From positions 1 through 64,000 of the forward strand of contig CAIQJF010000043.1 of assembly GCA_903872075.1 (NCBI GenBank): a stretch of DNA of 64,000 nt, written 5' to 3'. This document shows positions 54,750-64,000 of this stretch, one piece after another. This stretch comes from an uncultured Caulobacteraceae bacterium. GTDB taxonomy: Bacteria; Pseudomonadota; Alphaproteobacteria; Caulobacterales; Caulobacteraceae. A model generated the notes under the pieces. That model did no database searches. It was given only the letters and a program-made list of their open reading frames with translations, and was not told the DNA's origin. Made by a program: the position numbers and the translations under genes. Position 1 is the stretch's first letter; each line of letters starts with the position of its first letter.

Positions 54750-57331
54750 CAGTGGACAGCGGCGCGACCGATCTCGAGGCCCTTCTCGTCGGCGCTGACC
54801 TGTATCACCGACCCGTCGATCAACTGACCGGCCAGGAGTTTCTTGGCGATCGGATCGACAAGCTCCTTCTGGATGACCCGTTTGAGCGGGCGCGCGCCGT
54901 ACACAGGATCGTAGCCGCGATCGCCCAGCCAATGCAGGGCGGCGGTGTCGAGATCGAGCGTCATCCGCCGGCTGTCGAGCAGCTTTTCCACGCGCTTCAG
55001 TTGGATCCGGACGATTGAGTCCATCTGGTCGCGGCCGAGGCGCTTGAACAGAATGATCTCGTCAATCCGGTTCAGGAACTCCGGTCGGAAGTGACGGCGG
55101 ACAACGTCCATGACCATCGGCCGTACGGCCTCGGTCTCGTCACCCTCGCCCTGCCCTGCCAGGAACTCCGAGCCGAGGTTCGAGGTCATGATGATCAAGG
55201 TGTTGCGGAAATCGACGGTACGGCCTTGCCCGTCGGTCAGACGCCCGTCGTCGAGCACCTGCAGCAGCACGTTGAACACATCCGGATGAGCCTTCTCGAC
55301 CTCGTCGAACAAGACCACCTGGTAGGGCCGGCGGCGAACGGCTTCCGTCAGAGCGCCGCCCTCATCATAGCCGACGTAGCCCGGAGGCGCGCCGATCATC
55401 CGGCTGACGGAGTGCTTCTCCATGTACTCGCTCATATCGAGGCGGGTGATCGCCGCCTCGTCATCGAACAGGAATTCGGCGAGAGCCTTGGTGAGTTCGG
55501 TCTTGCCAACACCGGTGGGACCCAGAAACAGGAAAGAGCCGATCGGCTTGCCGGCGTCCTGTAGCCCGGCCCGCGCCCGGCGCACCGCGTCGGAGACCGC
55601 TTCAAGGGCCTCCTCCTGGCCGACCACCCGGCCGCGCAGGGAGTCTTCCATGCGCAGCAATTTCTCGCGTTCGCCTTCCAGCATCTTTTCCACCGGTACG
55701 CCTGTCCAGCGTGACACGACCCCGGCGATCTGTTCGGCGTCGACCACTTCGGGCGTCAGGGCGTCCTTGTCCGCCTCGGCATCCTCTTCAGCGAGCCTGC
55801 GCTCCAGACTCGGGATTTCGCCGTAGGCGATCTCGGACGCCCGCTGCAGATCGCCCCGGCGCTGGGCGGCGGCCAGTTCGGCGCGAAGCCGCTCCAGCGC
55901 TTCGCGCGCCTGCGCCGCTTGTCCGACCTTTTCCTTTTCCGAGCGCCAACGGGCGGTCATCTCGGTCGACCGGCCTTCAAGGTCGTCCAACTCCTCCTCA
56001 AGCTTCTCAAGCCGCAGCTTCGAGGCGGAGTCGGTTTCCTTGGTGAGCGCTTCGCGTTCAATCTTCAGCTGGATCACACGACGATCGATCTCATCGAGTT
56101 CCTCCGGCTTCGAGTCCACGGCCATTCGCACCCGGCTGGCCGCCTCGTCGATCAGGTCAATCGCCTTGTCCGGCAAAAACCGGTCGGCGATGTAGCGGTT
56201 GGAGAGGGTCGCCGCGGCGACGATCGCGGCGTCTGAGATCCGGACCCCGTGGTGGGTTTCGTAACGCTCCTTCAGGCCGCGGAGGATCGAGACCGTGTCC
56301 TCGACGGTGGGCTCGCCCACGAACACGGGCTGGAATCGGCGGGCCAGGGCCGCGTCCTTCTCCACGTGTTTACGATACTCATCGAGCGTCGTGGCGCCGA
56401 CACAATGCAGTTCGCCACGCGCCAGAGCGGGCTTTAGCAGGTTGGAGGCGTCCATGGCCCCGTCCGACTTCCCTGCCCCGACGAGGGTGTGCATCTCGTC
56501 GATGAACAGGATGATGGAGCCCTCTGCGGCGGTAACCTCGTTGAGAACCGCCTTCAGTCGCTCCTCGAACTCACCCCGATATTTCGCGCCGGCGATCAGG
56601 GAGCCCATGTCGAGCGACAACAGCTTCTTGTCCTTCAGGCTTTCCGGAACGTCGCCATTGATGATGCGGATCGCCAGGCCCTCGACAATGGCGGTCTTGC
56701 CGACCCCGGGTTCGCCGATCAGAACCGGATTGTTCTTCGTCCGGCGCGCCAGGACCTGGATGGTGCGGCGAATTTCCTCGTCCCGGCCGATGACCGGGTC
56801 CAGTTTCTGGTCTCGCGCCGCTTGGGTGAGGTCGCGGGCGTAGCGCTTGAGCGCGTCATAGCCCTCTTCCGCCGAGGCGCTGTCCGCGGTACGGCCCTTG
56901 CGCAGGTTCTTGGCGGCGTCTTCGAGAGCGCCGACCTTGGCGCCGGCGGCGTTCAGCGCCTTGGCCGCGTCGCCGCCTTCGCTGGCCACGGCGATCAGCA
57001 GACGCTCGGTGGTGACGAAAGCATCCGACGCAGCCTTGGCGTCGGCCTCGGCTTTGGCGAAGACACTGGCCAGTTCTGGCTTCATGAACAGCTGGCCGCT
57101 GCCGCCTTCCACCTTGGCGATCTTGCCCAGCAGAGTTTCGACTGCCTGATCCGCGGCGTCCGGCCGGCCCCCGGCCGCCTGGATCAGCGCCCGGGCCTGC
57201 CCGTCCTTTTCTTCCAGCAGCACCTTCAACAGGTGCTCAGGACCAAGTTGCTGGTGGCGGCGCGCCAGCGCCAGGGATTGCGCCGACTGGATCGCCTGCT
57301 TGGCGCGGTCGGAGTAGAGATCGATGTTCAT
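54749..57331 (-). CDS. clpB: ATP-dependent chaperone ClpB
   Basis: The 860-residue ClpB is a hexameric disaggregase working with DnaK. It has the N-terminal Clp repeat domain (1-145), a first AAA+ module (Walker [10 protein letters not shown], Walker [10 protein letters not shown]) and a coiled-coil middle domain (about 400-520). The second AAA+ module follows ([19 protein letters not shown]). The start [12 protein letters not shown] at 57331 matches the family; an upstream in-frame codon at 57361 only adds ten residues. Upstream is a palindrome at 57365-57384. DUF4167 lies further upstream on the same strand. Confidence 0.97.
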   Translation of the reverse strand: MNIDLYSDRAKQAIQSAQSLALARRHQQLGPEHLLKVLLEEKDGQARALIQAAGGRPDAADQAVETLLGKIAKVEGGSGQLFMKPELASVFAKAEADAKAASDAFVTTERLLIAVASEGGDAAKALNAAGAKVGALEDAAKNLRKGRTADSASAEEGYDALKRYARDLTQAARDQKLDPVIGRDEEIRRTIQVLARRTKNNPVLIGEPGVGKTAIVEGLAIRIINGDVPESLKDKKLLSLDMGSLIAGAKYRGEFEERLKAVLNEVTAAEGSIILFIDEMHTLVGAGKSDGAMDASNLLKPALARGELHCVGATTLDEYRKHVEKDAALARRFQPVFVGEPTVEDTVSILRGLKERYETHHGVRISDAAIVAAATLSNRYIADRFLPDKAIDLIDEAASRVRMAVDSKPEELDEIDRRVIQLKIEREALTKETDSASKLRLEKLEEELDDLEGRSTEMTARWRSEKEKVGQAAQAREALERLRAELAAAQRRGDLQRASEIAYGEIPSLERRLAEEDAEADKDALTPEVVDAEQIAGVVSRWTGVPVEKMLEGEREKLLRMEDSLRGRVVGQEEALEAVSDAVRRARAGLQDAGKPIGSFLFLGPTGVGKTELTKALAEFLFDDEAAITRLDMSEYMEKHSVSRMIGAPPGYVGYDEGGALTEAVRRRPYQVVLFDEVEKAHPDVFNVLLQVLDDGRLTDGQGRTVDFRNTLIIMTSNLGSEFLAGQGEGDETEAVRPMVMDVVRRHFRPEFLNRIDEIILFKRLGRDQMDSIVRIQLKRVEKLLDSRRMTLDLDTAALHWLGDRGYDPVYGARPLKRVIQKELVDPIAKKLLAGQLIDGSVIQVSADEKGLEIGRAAVH

Positions 57332-57364
57332 GTGACCCTCGGAGAAGCTACTGAAGCGCATGTA

Positions 57365-57384
57365 GTGTTGCGGGAATGCAACAC
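57365..57384. promoter_or_regulatory. inverted repeat upstream of clpB
   Basis: GTGTTGC-N6-GCAACAC, a perfect 7-bp inverted repeat 34 bases before the clpB start. It is not the CIRCE element. It may be a regulator site or a leader hairpin. Confidence 0.4.
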
Positions 57385-57593
57385 AACCCCCCTTCCCCCG
57401 ACAACGCCCGCTCTGTCAGCCACCGTTCAGGACGGACCAGTTAGGGTCGCTATCGCGCCGAGGTCACCTCAGGGCATGTCCCTATGGGGCCCGGAATGGA
57501 GGGTTGACGCCACGGCCGCGCGCCGCCGAATTCCCGGAGCGCGTCGCCAAGCGAGTCACAATTGAAGCCGGCTCAAGCCTGGCCTGCCGGCTC

Positions 57594-57732
57594 TCAGCGT
57601 AGATCGCACCGGTTAACGATCAAGGGCGACGGGCCGGCGACGCGCATGGTCACAGCGCCGGACGCCGTTGCGCCGACGCGCGCCGCAGATTGGCCGTCGC
57701 GGATGAAGCCACGAATCTCAGTCGCGCAGGAA
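57594..57732 (-). pseudogene. possible coding remnant or small ORF
   Basis: The minus strand reads SCATEIRGFIRDGQSAA... through MRVAGPSPLIVNRCDLR and TGA, with most third positions G or C. Upstream the frame runs into the DUF4167 terminator and gene, and no start with a ribosome site is visible. It could be the 3' end of a decayed gene or chance. No family recognised. Confidence 0.25.
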
Positions 57733-57753
57733 CCCGCCTGAGACTCAGGCGGG
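57733..57753 (-). terminator. terminator hairpin of the DUF4167 gene
   Basis: CCCGCCTGAG and CTCAGGCGGG around a single base form a long hairpin 9 bases after the stop of the leftward DUF4167 gene. TTCCT follows on that strand, so the U-tract is weak. Confidence 0.6.
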
Positions 57754-57762
57754 CTGGAAGAC

Positions 57763-58743
57763 TCAGCCCTCGTCGACGACCGGTGCTTCGTCGGCCGTGA
57801 ATGTGGCCGGCGCACGACGGCGGCGGGGACGGCGGGGCTCCTCGGCGCCTTCGGCGCGAGCCTCGGAAGGCCGAACCTGCAGGAAAGCCGGCGCGTGGCT
57901 GAACTCTCCGTCGTCGGCGCGGAGCACGGGCCCGTCGTTGGGCAGGCCGTTGGTTGCCGTCAGCGGCGTCGCCTCAGGTTCGATCACACCGAGCGGATCG
58001 CGCTCGGCCCGTTCCGGCCGCTCGGCGCGGACCGGTCGATCATCACGATTGAACCGCGGCCGGTCTTCCCGGTTCTGACGCGGCGCGCGCTCATCCCGCG
58101 GGCGCTCTTCCCTCGGACGCTCGTCCCGGGGACGATCATCGCGCACGCGCTCTGTTTGCTGGCGATCCGATTGATACCGGTCGGCCTGCGGCCGATCAGA
58201 CTGTTGGCGATCCGACTGCTGGCGATCGGATTGATAGCGATCGGCTCGCGGTTGGTCATCGCGCGCCCGCGGATCGTTCGGACGGTAGTCGTCACGGCGT
58301 CCTTCGAAGCGAGGCTGACGGTCACCGCCGCTCTCGGCTTCCATGGGCTGAGCCTCGGTTTCCTGTTCACCCTCGCCGCCCTCGCCGCCGCTCTCGTCCT
58401 CAAAGTCGATGTCATAACCGGACACGAACTGATCGCGGCCGATGATTTCCGACAGGGGCCGCAAGGGCTGCATGGCGCGCATCAGGCGGAAGTAGTGCTC
58501 GGCATGCTGGAGGTAATTTTCAGCCAGCACCCGGTCGCCGGCGGTCTGGGCGTCGCGGGCGAGCTGCTGGTACTTTTCGTAAACGTGCTGCGCGGCGCCG
58601 CGGACCTTCACGCCCTCGGGGCCGTTGGAATCGAAGGCGCGGTTGGTGTTGTGCTGTGGCTTGCCGCCACCCCCGCCGCCGCCGCCGCCACCGCCGCTGC
58701 GGTTTCGGCTGCGCTGCCGCTTCATTCCCTTGAAATCTCTCAT
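57763..58743 (-). CDS. DUF4167 domain protein with long disordered Arg/Asp/Gln-rich tail
   Basis: A 326-residue protein starting MRDFKGMKRQRSRNR, then a run of about 11 Gly. The DUF4167 domain (about 35-100: GVKVRGAAQHVYEKYQQLA, NYLQHAEHYFRLMRA) is restricted to Alphaproteobacteria, where its role is uncertain, probably RNA- or ribosome-related. The remaining 200 residues are low-complexity, with repeats of DRYQSDRQQ and DRPRDERPREE. The gene usually sits beside prmC and clpB, as here. An in-frame ATG at 58725 is an alternative start. Confidence 0.88.
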   Translation of the reverse strand: MRDFKGMKRQRSRNRSGGGGGGGGGGGKPQHNTNRAFDSNGPEGVKVRGAAQHVYEKYQQLARDAQTAGDRVLAENYLQHAEHYFRLMRAMQPLRPLSEIIGRDQFVSGYDIDFEDESGGEGGEGEQETEAQPMEAESGGDRQPRFEGRRDDYRPNDPRARDDQPRADRYQSDRQQSDRQQSDRPQADRYQSDRQQTERVRDDRPRDERPREERPRDERAPRQNREDRPRFNRDDRPVRAERPERAERDPLGVIEPEATPLTATNGLPNDGPVLRADDGEFSHAPAFLQVRPSEARAEGAEEPRRPRRRRAPATFTADEAPVVDEG

Positions 58744-59000
58744 GCGTTCGACCTGTTGACCGCGCTCGGGGCGCCGTGATCGCCTGACGTCAAGATGGCT
58801 TGCCGTCTCGTGGCTCGGGACCCGCCGCCCGTGGATAATCCTAAAACCTCTGGTTCAGTCTCCGCCTCGGGACCTTGGGCGACCCGCCGTAGCGGACCTC
58901 CCGGGCCGTGCTCCCGGCGGGGCCATGCGTTGGTCCCGATCGGACCTTTACGCCAACCCCAGGCTCCGGCGAATTCAAAGGAGACGCATGCGCTTTAGCG

Positions 59001-59870
59001 TCAGTCGGAGGTTTGTCCAAGAGTTTTCTTGAGACCGGTGACCACCCGGTCCCGGTCTCCAAGATCTCGGACAACGCGAACGTCGGTGGTTCCCGCCTGT
59101 TGGAACAGCGCCAGAACCGACGGGCCCTGATCGTGGCCGATCTCCACGGCGAAACGTCCCCCCGGCTTGAGCACACGCGGGATCTCCACGGCTAGCCGCC
59201 GATAGGCGTCGAGACCGTCCACGCCGCCATCCAGCGCCAACCGCGGCTCGAAATCCCTGACCTCGGGATCGAGGCCCACGATCTCGTCGCCACGAATGTA
59301 GGGAGGATTGGACACCACAAGGTCGAAGCTCTCGCTCTCAAGTCCCGCCGTCCAGTCTCCCCTGAGAAGCACCATCCGGCCCGCCAGTCCGAGATTGGCG
59401 GCGTTCTCCCGCGCCACGGCGAGCGCGGCCTCGGACACGTCAACGCCAAGCCCAACCGCCGCCGGCCGCTCGGTCAGAATCGCCAGCAGGATCGCGCCCG
59501 ATCCGACGCCGAGATCGAGCACCCGCCGACGCTGGCCTTCCGGCCAATCGGGCAGGACCACATCCAGAATGGTCTCGGTTTCCGGCCGCGGCGTGAGAAC
59601 GTCCGGCGTCACCCGCACCAGGATTTTCCAGAAGCCCTTGACCCCCAGGATGTGGCTGATCGGCTCACGGCGCTCGCGGCGCCGGACGAGAGCTTCCAAT
59701 TCGTCGACCTGGACATCGCTGAGAGGGCGGTGCGGGTCGCTGATGATGTCCGTGCGCGTTGCGCCTGCGGCGGCCTCCAGCAGCAGCCGCGCGTCGATCA
59801 CCGGACTGTCGATTCCCACAGCCTCAAGACGCCGCCGCGCCGCGGTCCAGGCAGACACGAGGGTCTTCAT
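59001..59870 (-). CDS. prmC: peptide chain release factor N5-glutamine methyltransferase
   Basis: The 289-residue PrmC methylates the GGQ glutamine of release factors RF1 and RF2. It has an N-terminal helical domain with RREPISHILGVKGFW, the SAM motif VLDLGVGSGAILLAIL, and the catalytic NPPY in VVSNPPYIRGDE. The ATG at 59870 begins the fold; a longer frame upstream only reads across ispG. In many proteobacteria prfA is the immediate upstream gene, but here ispG ends 20 bases away and prfA is absent. Confidence 0.95.
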   Translation of the reverse strand: MKTLVSAWTAARRRLEAVGIDSPVIDARLLLEAAAGATRTDIISDPHRPLSDVQVDELEALVRRRERREPISHILGVKGFWKILVRVTPDVLTPRPETETILDVVLPDWPEGQRRRVLDLGVGSGAILLAILTERPAAVGLGVDVSEAALAVARENAANLGLAGRMVLLRGDWTAGLESESFDLVVSNPPYIRGDEIVGLDPEVRDFEPRLALDGGVDGLDAYRRLAVEIPRVLKPGGRFAVEIGHDQGPSVLALFQQAGTTDVRVVRDLGDRDRVVTGLKKTLGQTSD

Positions 59871-59890
59871 GGGGCGGACTCCCGCGGCCG

Positions 59891-61042
59891 CTATTCGGCC
59901 GCCGCGAGTTCTCCGGACTTGGCCCTCTCGGCCGCGTCGATCTCGGCCGCCCGGGCCTGAACGAGCGATACGATATGCTCGACCATGCCCTCGTTGCCCT
60001 GCTTGTGGTCGGGCTTGCCCGCAACATAGACCATGCCAGCGCCCTTGCCGCCGCCGGTGAAACCGACGTCGGTCATCAGCGCTTCGCCCGGACCGTTCAC
60101 AACACAGCCGATGATCGACAGGCTCATGGGGGTGGAGATGTGCTTCAGCCGCTCCTCGAGCTGGTTCACGGTCTCGATGACATTGAAACCCTGACGGGCA
60201 CATGAGGGACAGGCAATGATGTTCACGCCGCGATGGCGGAGCCCCAGCGACTTGAGGATATCGAAGCCGACCTTGATTTCCTCGACAGGATCGGCCGCCA
60301 GCGACACGCGAATGGTGTCGCCTATGCCGGCCCAGAGCAGATTGCCCATGCCGATGGAGGATTTGATGGTGCCCGAGCGAAGGGCCCCGGCTTCAGTGAT
60401 GCCAAGATGCAGCGGGCAGTCGATCGCCTCGGACAGCATCTGATAGGCCGCGACGGTCATGAACACGTCCGAGGCCTTCACGCTGATCTTGAATTCGTGA
60501 AAATCATGGTCCTGGAGGATACGGGCGTGGCTGAGGGCGCTGTCGACCATCGCCTGCGGACAGGGCTCGCCGTACTTTTCCAGAAGTTCCCGCTCAAGGG
60601 ATCCGGCGTTCACACCGATGCGCATGGAGCAGCCATGGTCGCGGGCCGCCTGAATGACGTCCCGGACACGCGCCGCCGATCCGATGTTGCCGGGATTGAT
60701 CCGCAGGCACGCGGCGCCAGCCTTGGCCGCCTCGATCCCACGCTTGTAGTGAAAATGGATGTCCGCGACCAAGGGCACCTTCGACTCACGGGCGATGGTC
60801 TTGAACGCCGCGGTGGCGTCCTCGTCCGGGCAGGACACCCGAACGATGTCGGCGCCGGCTTCCTCGAGCTGCCGAATCTGTTCGATCGTCGCCTTGGCGT
60901 CGCCCGTGATCGTGTTGGTCATCGACTGCACGGTAATCGGCGCATCACCACCGACGGGGACGGATCCCACATGGATTTGACGCGACTTGCGGCGGTCGAT
61001 GGCCCGCCAGGGGCGAACGTGAGTGTGATCTTGTGTGTTCAT
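59891..61042 (-). CDS. ispG: 4-hydroxy-3-methylbut-2-enyl diphosphate synthase
   Basis: The 383-residue IspG carries out the penultimate step of the MEP isoprenoid pathway with a [4Fe-4S] cluster. Two cluster cysteines lie in [10 protein letters not shown], the third in [13 protein letters not shown]. The TIM barrel begins with [15 protein letters not shown]. The ATG at 61042 gives normal length; the longer open frame upstream covers the rodZ gene in another frame and is not credible. It is downstream of the RodZ-like gene. Confidence 0.96.
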   Translation of the reverse strand: MNTQDHTHVRPWRAIDRRKSRQIHVGSVPVGGDAPITVQSMTNTITGDAKATIEQIRQLEEAGADIVRVSCPDEDATAAFKTIARESKVPLVADIHFHYKRGIEAAKAGAACLRINPGNIGSAARVRDVIQAARDHGCSMRIGVNAGSLERELLEKYGEPCPQAMVDSALSHARILQDHDFHEFKISVKASDVFMTVAAYQMLSEAIDCPLHLGITEAGALRSGTIKSSIGMGNLLWAGIGDTIRVSLAADPVEEIKVGFDILKSLGLRHRGVNIIACPSCARQGFNVIETVNQLEERLKHISTPMSLSIIGCVVNGPGEALMTDVGFTGGGKGAGMVYVAGKPDHKQGNEGMVEHIVSLVQARAAEIDAAERAKSGELAAAE

Positions 61043-61098
61043 GACATCTTCAGAATAGGGCCGATGGCCCGAAAGCCCAAGTCCGAGGGTCGGAAAAT

Positions 61099-62034
61099 CT
61101 AGGGTTGGATGAGATTGTTCAGCGGAACCTGGGCCTGAGGCATGACTCCCTTCGCCAGACCGCCGACGTAGACATCGACCGCGCGCGGATCGTCCGCCTC
61201 GACCGTCAGCCCGGCCGGATCGCCGGCCCGCCAGGACTCGCCGGGGGCAAGGACCCGGGCGAATCGGACGCCGCCGCCGGGGCCGCGCACGATGAGGGAT
61301 GTGGACCGGCGGGCCTGAAGAATCACGCCGCCTCCCGAGGCTGGCGCGCCATACACCTGGCCCGCCGCCACGAAGCGTGCGCCAGCGGTCCGCGCCTCTT
61401 CCGCACCGGCGCCCTCGACGGGCGGCGAAGCGAGCCCCGGCGTTTGGTAGACCGGCGGGGTGGTGGCTTCGGGCGGGGTCGGCAGGGGCGCTCCGATCTG
61501 TGACGGCCCCGCGGCCGGAACGGCCCGGGCGATTGCCCGAAGAGGCGACATGGCCGGCGCCGCGGCGCGAAGCTCGGCGCGGCGGGCGACGTTCCACACC
61601 ACCACCGCAGCAGCCACGACCGCGCCAACGATCAACAGCCAGCGAATGCTGCGGAACGCATCGTGACTGACGCCGCCGGGCGGCCGGAGCTTGGCGTCGA
61701 CCTTGGGGGCTTCCCGATGGAAGCGGGCCACCACGGCTTCCGACTCGAGACCCAGCGCCTGGGCGTAGGCGCGCACATAGCCCACCACGAAAGGCCGTGC
61801 CGGCAGGGCCTCGAAATCGAAGTCCTCGATGGCCGCGATGTAAGCAGCCCTCACACGGGTGAACTGAGCGATATCGTCTTCGGCGAGACCGAGACCTTCT
61901 CGCGCCAACCGCAGAGCCGCGCCGACATGGCCTGTCGTGTCCAGAACGATCTTGACGGGGCGCAAAGCGGCGATCTGATCGGCAGCGCGATCAGCGGTTC
62001 GCCCGGCCTCGATTTCGCTCGCGTCCAACGCCAT
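61099..62034 (-). CDS. RodZ-like protein (HTH_25, TM helix, DUF4115)
   Basis: A bitopic membrane protein of about 311 residues. The N-terminal helix-turn-helix ([21 protein letters not shown], then [27 protein letters not shown]) is the Cro-like domain of RodZ that binds MreB. One transmembrane helix follows near 145-165, then a Pro/Ala linker and a periplasmic DUF4115 beta domain. RodZ helps shape rod cells. The ATG at 62034 is preferred, though one at 62061 is possible. It sits in the ptsP-rodZ-ispG run. Confidence 0.85.
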   Translation of the reverse strand: MALDASEIEAGRTADRAADQIAALRPVKIVLDTTGHVGAALRLAREGLGLAEDDIAQFTRVRAAYIAAIEDFDFEALPARPFVVGYVRAYAQALGLESEAVVARFHREAPKVDAKLRPPGGVSHDAFRSIRWLLIVGAVVAAAVVVWNVARRAELRAAAPAMSPLRAIARAVPAAGPSQIGAPLPTPPEATTPPVYQTPGLASPPVEGAGAEEARTAGARFVAAGQVYGAPASGGGVILQARRSTSLIVRGPGGGVRFARVLAPGESWRAGDPAGLTVEADDPRAVDVYVGGLAKGVMPQAQVPLNNLIQP

Positions 62035-62159
62035 GCCCGGCCCGATTCCTCGCAACGCCAACCGCGTGTCCGCGACGCCAATACCCTGCTGTGACGGGCC
62101 TTTGGATGGCGGAAAAAGCCCGACCGTCGATAGCAGTCTACCGTCGTATTTTCAACGGC

Positions 62160-64000
62160 CTAGACGGAAACCCCAAGCTTACGCGCCAGGGCCTCCACCT
62201 CGCCGCGCACGGACCCCGCCGAACTGGTCACAAGGTTGGAGATTCCCCGAGCGGCGGCGCCACGGTCGCATGACAATACCATTTTCTTGACCGGCCCGAC
62301 GCCGGCCGGCGGCATTGAGAGCCGGTCAAACCCCAGACCGATCAGCGCGAAGGCTTCCAGGGGCCGCCCGGCGATCTCGCCGCACACGGACACCGGCGTG
62401 CCACTGTCCGCGCAGGCGTCGCGGATGGTCTTCAGGGCCCGCAGCGCCGGCGGGGACAGCGGGTCATATCGCTCCGACACCCGCGGATTCCCCCGGTCGG
62501 CGGCAAAAAGATATTGCATCAGATCGTTCGTCCCGACAGAGACGAAATCCGTCAAGGGCAGAAGCGCGTCGAGGTGCCAGATCAGAGACGGCGCCTCGAT
62601 CATGGCCCCGACCTCCAGACGACTTGGCGCGGTGCGGCCGCGCCGCACAGCCCAAGCGACCTCCCGATCCACCAGGGCGCGCGCGGCGCGGAATTCATCG
62701 ACACTGGCCACAAGCGGAAACATGACCCGAAGCGGACGGCCGGCCACGGCGGCGATCAGGGCCCGAAGTTGCATGCGCAGAAGGGCCGGCCTGTCGAGTC
62801 CCATGCGAACGGCGCGCCAGCCGAGCGCCGGGTTCTCCTCCCGCTCGGCTTGTAGATAGGGCAGCACCTTGTCACCGCCGAGATCGAGCGTTCGGAAGGT
62901 GACCGGACGGTCGCCGGCGGATTCCATCACCCGGGCGTAAAGATCAGTCTGGGCGGAAAGCCGCGGAAGGTCCTCCGCCACCATGAACTGAAACTCGGTG
63001 CGAAACAGGCCGATTCCCTCGGCGCCAGTCTCCGGAAGGATATCGAGATCGACCGCCAGGCCGGCGTTCATCAACAGCGCGATCTTGGCGCCATCGCGGG
63101 TAAACGCAGGCGTGTCCTTCAGCCGCGCGAACTCGGCCCGGCGTTCCGCACGGACGCCGATCCGGGCGGTCACCGCGGTGACCACATCCGGGCGGGGACG
63201 CAGATAGGCTTCGCCGGTCTCGGCGTCGACGATCACGGGATCACCTTCGCTCACCCGGTCGCGCAGGCCGTCCAGCCGGCCCACACACGGTATGTCCATG
63301 GCCCGGGCGACGATCGCCGCGTGGCTCGCGGACGACCCTTCCTCGAGAAGCAGGCCTTTGAGCTTGGTCCGGTCGTACTCCAGAAGTTCCGCCGGACCGA
63401 GGTTCCGGGCGATGAGGATGGCGTTGTCGGGGAGCACCCGCCCTTTTTCGCCGTCGCCGCTGAGGTGGCGCAGCAGGCGGTCGTTGAGATCTTCCAGGTC
63501 GTGCAGCCGTTCGCGCAGATAGGGATCACGCGCCTGACCGATGCCGGCGCGATGCTCCGATCGGACCCTCTCCACCGCGGCCTCAGCGGTCAGTCCGGAA
63601 TGGACCGCATCGTGCAGGGAGTGGTTCCAGCTCCGGCTGTGCGCCAGCATCCGGTAGGTTTCCAGAACGTCATAGGAGGCGCCAAGAATTCCCTCGTGAC
63701 CCTCCAGCATCCCGTCGATCTGACTTTTGAGGCCTTCGATCGCGGTCGTCAGGCGCTCTTCCTCGGCATTCACATCGTCCGAGAGCAGCCGACCCACGGC
63801 GACCGGGGCCTCGTGCAGAACCGCTACGCCGAACGCGAGGCCGTCGGCGAAGCGCGCGCCCTTCAGCCGTTCAGAGCGCCGCGGCGCGATTTCGACGTCT
63901 TTCAGTTCCTCACGCGAAAGAAGATCGCCGGCGGCCACCATCTCCGCCAGAACCATGGCGATGATCTGCAGATCCTCAATGTCGTCTTCGGCGTAGATGC
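62160..64000 (-). CDS. ptsP: phosphoenolpyruvate-protein phosphotransferase PtsP (EI-Ntr), 5' end outside window
   Basis: At least 613 residues are visible. The right edge starts inside the N-terminal GAF domain (IYAEDDIEDLQIIAMVLAEM). The EI part follows: the phosphorylated His lies in SSASHAAIVARA, the PEP-binding domain has FRTEFQFM, DLGGDKVLPYL and GTNDLMQYLFA, and CGEIAGRP lies near the end. EI-Ntr phosphorylates NPr in the nitrogen PTS, linking nitrogen state to (p)ppGpp and potassium control. It is complete at its C-terminus. Confidence 0.95.
   Translation of the reverse strand, partial: IYAEDDIEDLQIIAMVLAEMVAAGDLLSREELKDVEIAPRRSERLKGARFADGLAFGVAVLHEAPVAVGRLLSDDVNAEEERLTTAIEGLKSQIDGMLEGHEGILGASYDVLETYRMLAHSRSWNHSLHDAVHSGLTAEAAVERVRSEHRAGIGQARDPYLRERLHDLEDLNDRLLRHLSGDGEKGRVLPDNAILIARNLGPAELLEYDRTKLKGLLLEEGSSASHAAIVARAMDIPCVGRLDGLRDRVSEGDPVIVDAETGEAYLRPRPDVVTAVTARIGVRAERRAEFARLKDTPAFTRDGAKIALLMNAGLAVDLDILPETGAEGIGLFRTEFQFMVAEDLPRLSAQTDLYARVMESAGDRPVTFRTLDLGGDKVLPYLQAEREENPALGWRAVRMGLDRPALLRMQLRALIAAVAGRPLRVMFPLVASVDEFRAARALVDREVAWAVRRGRTAPSRLEVGAMIEAPSLIWHLDALLPLTDFVSVGTNDLMQYLFAADRGNPRVSERYDPLSPPALRALKTIRDACADSGTPVSVCGEIAGRPLEAFALIGLGFDRLSMPPAGVGPVKKMVLSCDRGAAARGISNLVTSSAGSVRGEVEALARKLGVSV

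Larger units (their letters stand above)
57332..57762. other. intergenic region between clpB and the DUF4167 gene (431 bases)
   Basis: This holds the clpB promoter region with a 7-bp palindrome (57365-57384), and the DUF4167 terminator hairpin (57733-57753). A stretch on the minus strand (57594-57732) reads as about 45 codons with high third-position GC and no convincing start. No tRNA or other RNA gene is recognisable. Confidence 0.6.

Noticed and set aside
59871-60203. N-terminal extension of prmC reaching into ispG
   Set aside because: The extra residues are ispG read in another frame; PrmC of normal length starts at 59870.
61043-61597. N-terminal extension of ispG reaching into the rodZ gene
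   Set aside because: The residues are Arg/Gly-rich shadow of the rodZ gene; IspG of normal length starts at 61042.

Overview
The window looks like chromosome from a high-GC alphaproteobacterium of the order Caulobacterales (Caulobacter/Phenylobacterium-like). The best evidence is a full-length CtrA cell-cycle regulator with four GANTC (CcrM-type) sites in its promoter. A SigF/NrsF-type sigma/anti-sigma pair, a DUF4167 protein beside clpB, an alphaproteobacterial GTTC-N7-GTTC SOS box and many TonB/ECF genes agree with this. Genes are densely packed on both strands. No rRNA, tRNA, insertion sequence, prophage or CRISPR array was recognised.

Layout. 0-10 kb: S9 peptidase, HAD hydrolase and DUF1272 genes, then carA and carB for carbamoyl phosphate. 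These two are separated by a cold-shock gene and two tandem fasciclin (FAS1) genes that share a putative promoter. 10-21 kb: kelch lipoprotein, haloacid dehalogenase, SDR, greA-trxB-GNAT, then the NAD de novo operon nadA-nadB-nadC behind two palindromic operators. A CrtI-like oxidoreductase and a DUF6572 gene follow. 21-28 kb: orphan modA behind a ModE-like palindrome, a TonB receptor, an nrsF-sigF pair, and a divergent membrane cytochrome b plus Tat-exported molybdopterin oxidoreductase. SigF-type promoter motifs face both ways between the last two groups. 28-35 kb: GPH-type MFS transporter, cNMP-patatin protein, Met-rich repeat protein, DUF1223, GFA, and uvrB with an SOS box on its start codon.

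35-44 kb: FecI-FecR-TonB receptor surface-signalling cassette, a 3' remnant of a methyltransferase gene, an acyl-CoA-dehydrogenase-like flavoprotein, a DUF885 peptidase-like protein and an SDR. 44-54 kb: DUF3617 lipoprotein, thiolase, mnmA, DUF4282, ctrA, a His-rich PadR regulator with a perfect operator followed by a ferredoxin, carboxylesterase, Zn alcohol dehydrogenase, lipoprotein and TetR regulator. 54-64 kb: folE, clpB, DUF4167, prmC, ispG, a RodZ-like protein and a ptsP that runs off the right edge.

The most interesting stretch is 21.5-27.6 kb. Molybdate capture, an outer-membrane receptor, a sigma/anti-sigma pair with a conserved cysteine pair, and a membrane-anchored molybdoenzyme couple sit together with sequence-visible operators, which suggests one metal- or redox-responsive envelope module. 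All functions come from reading motifs and architecture; no database search was run.
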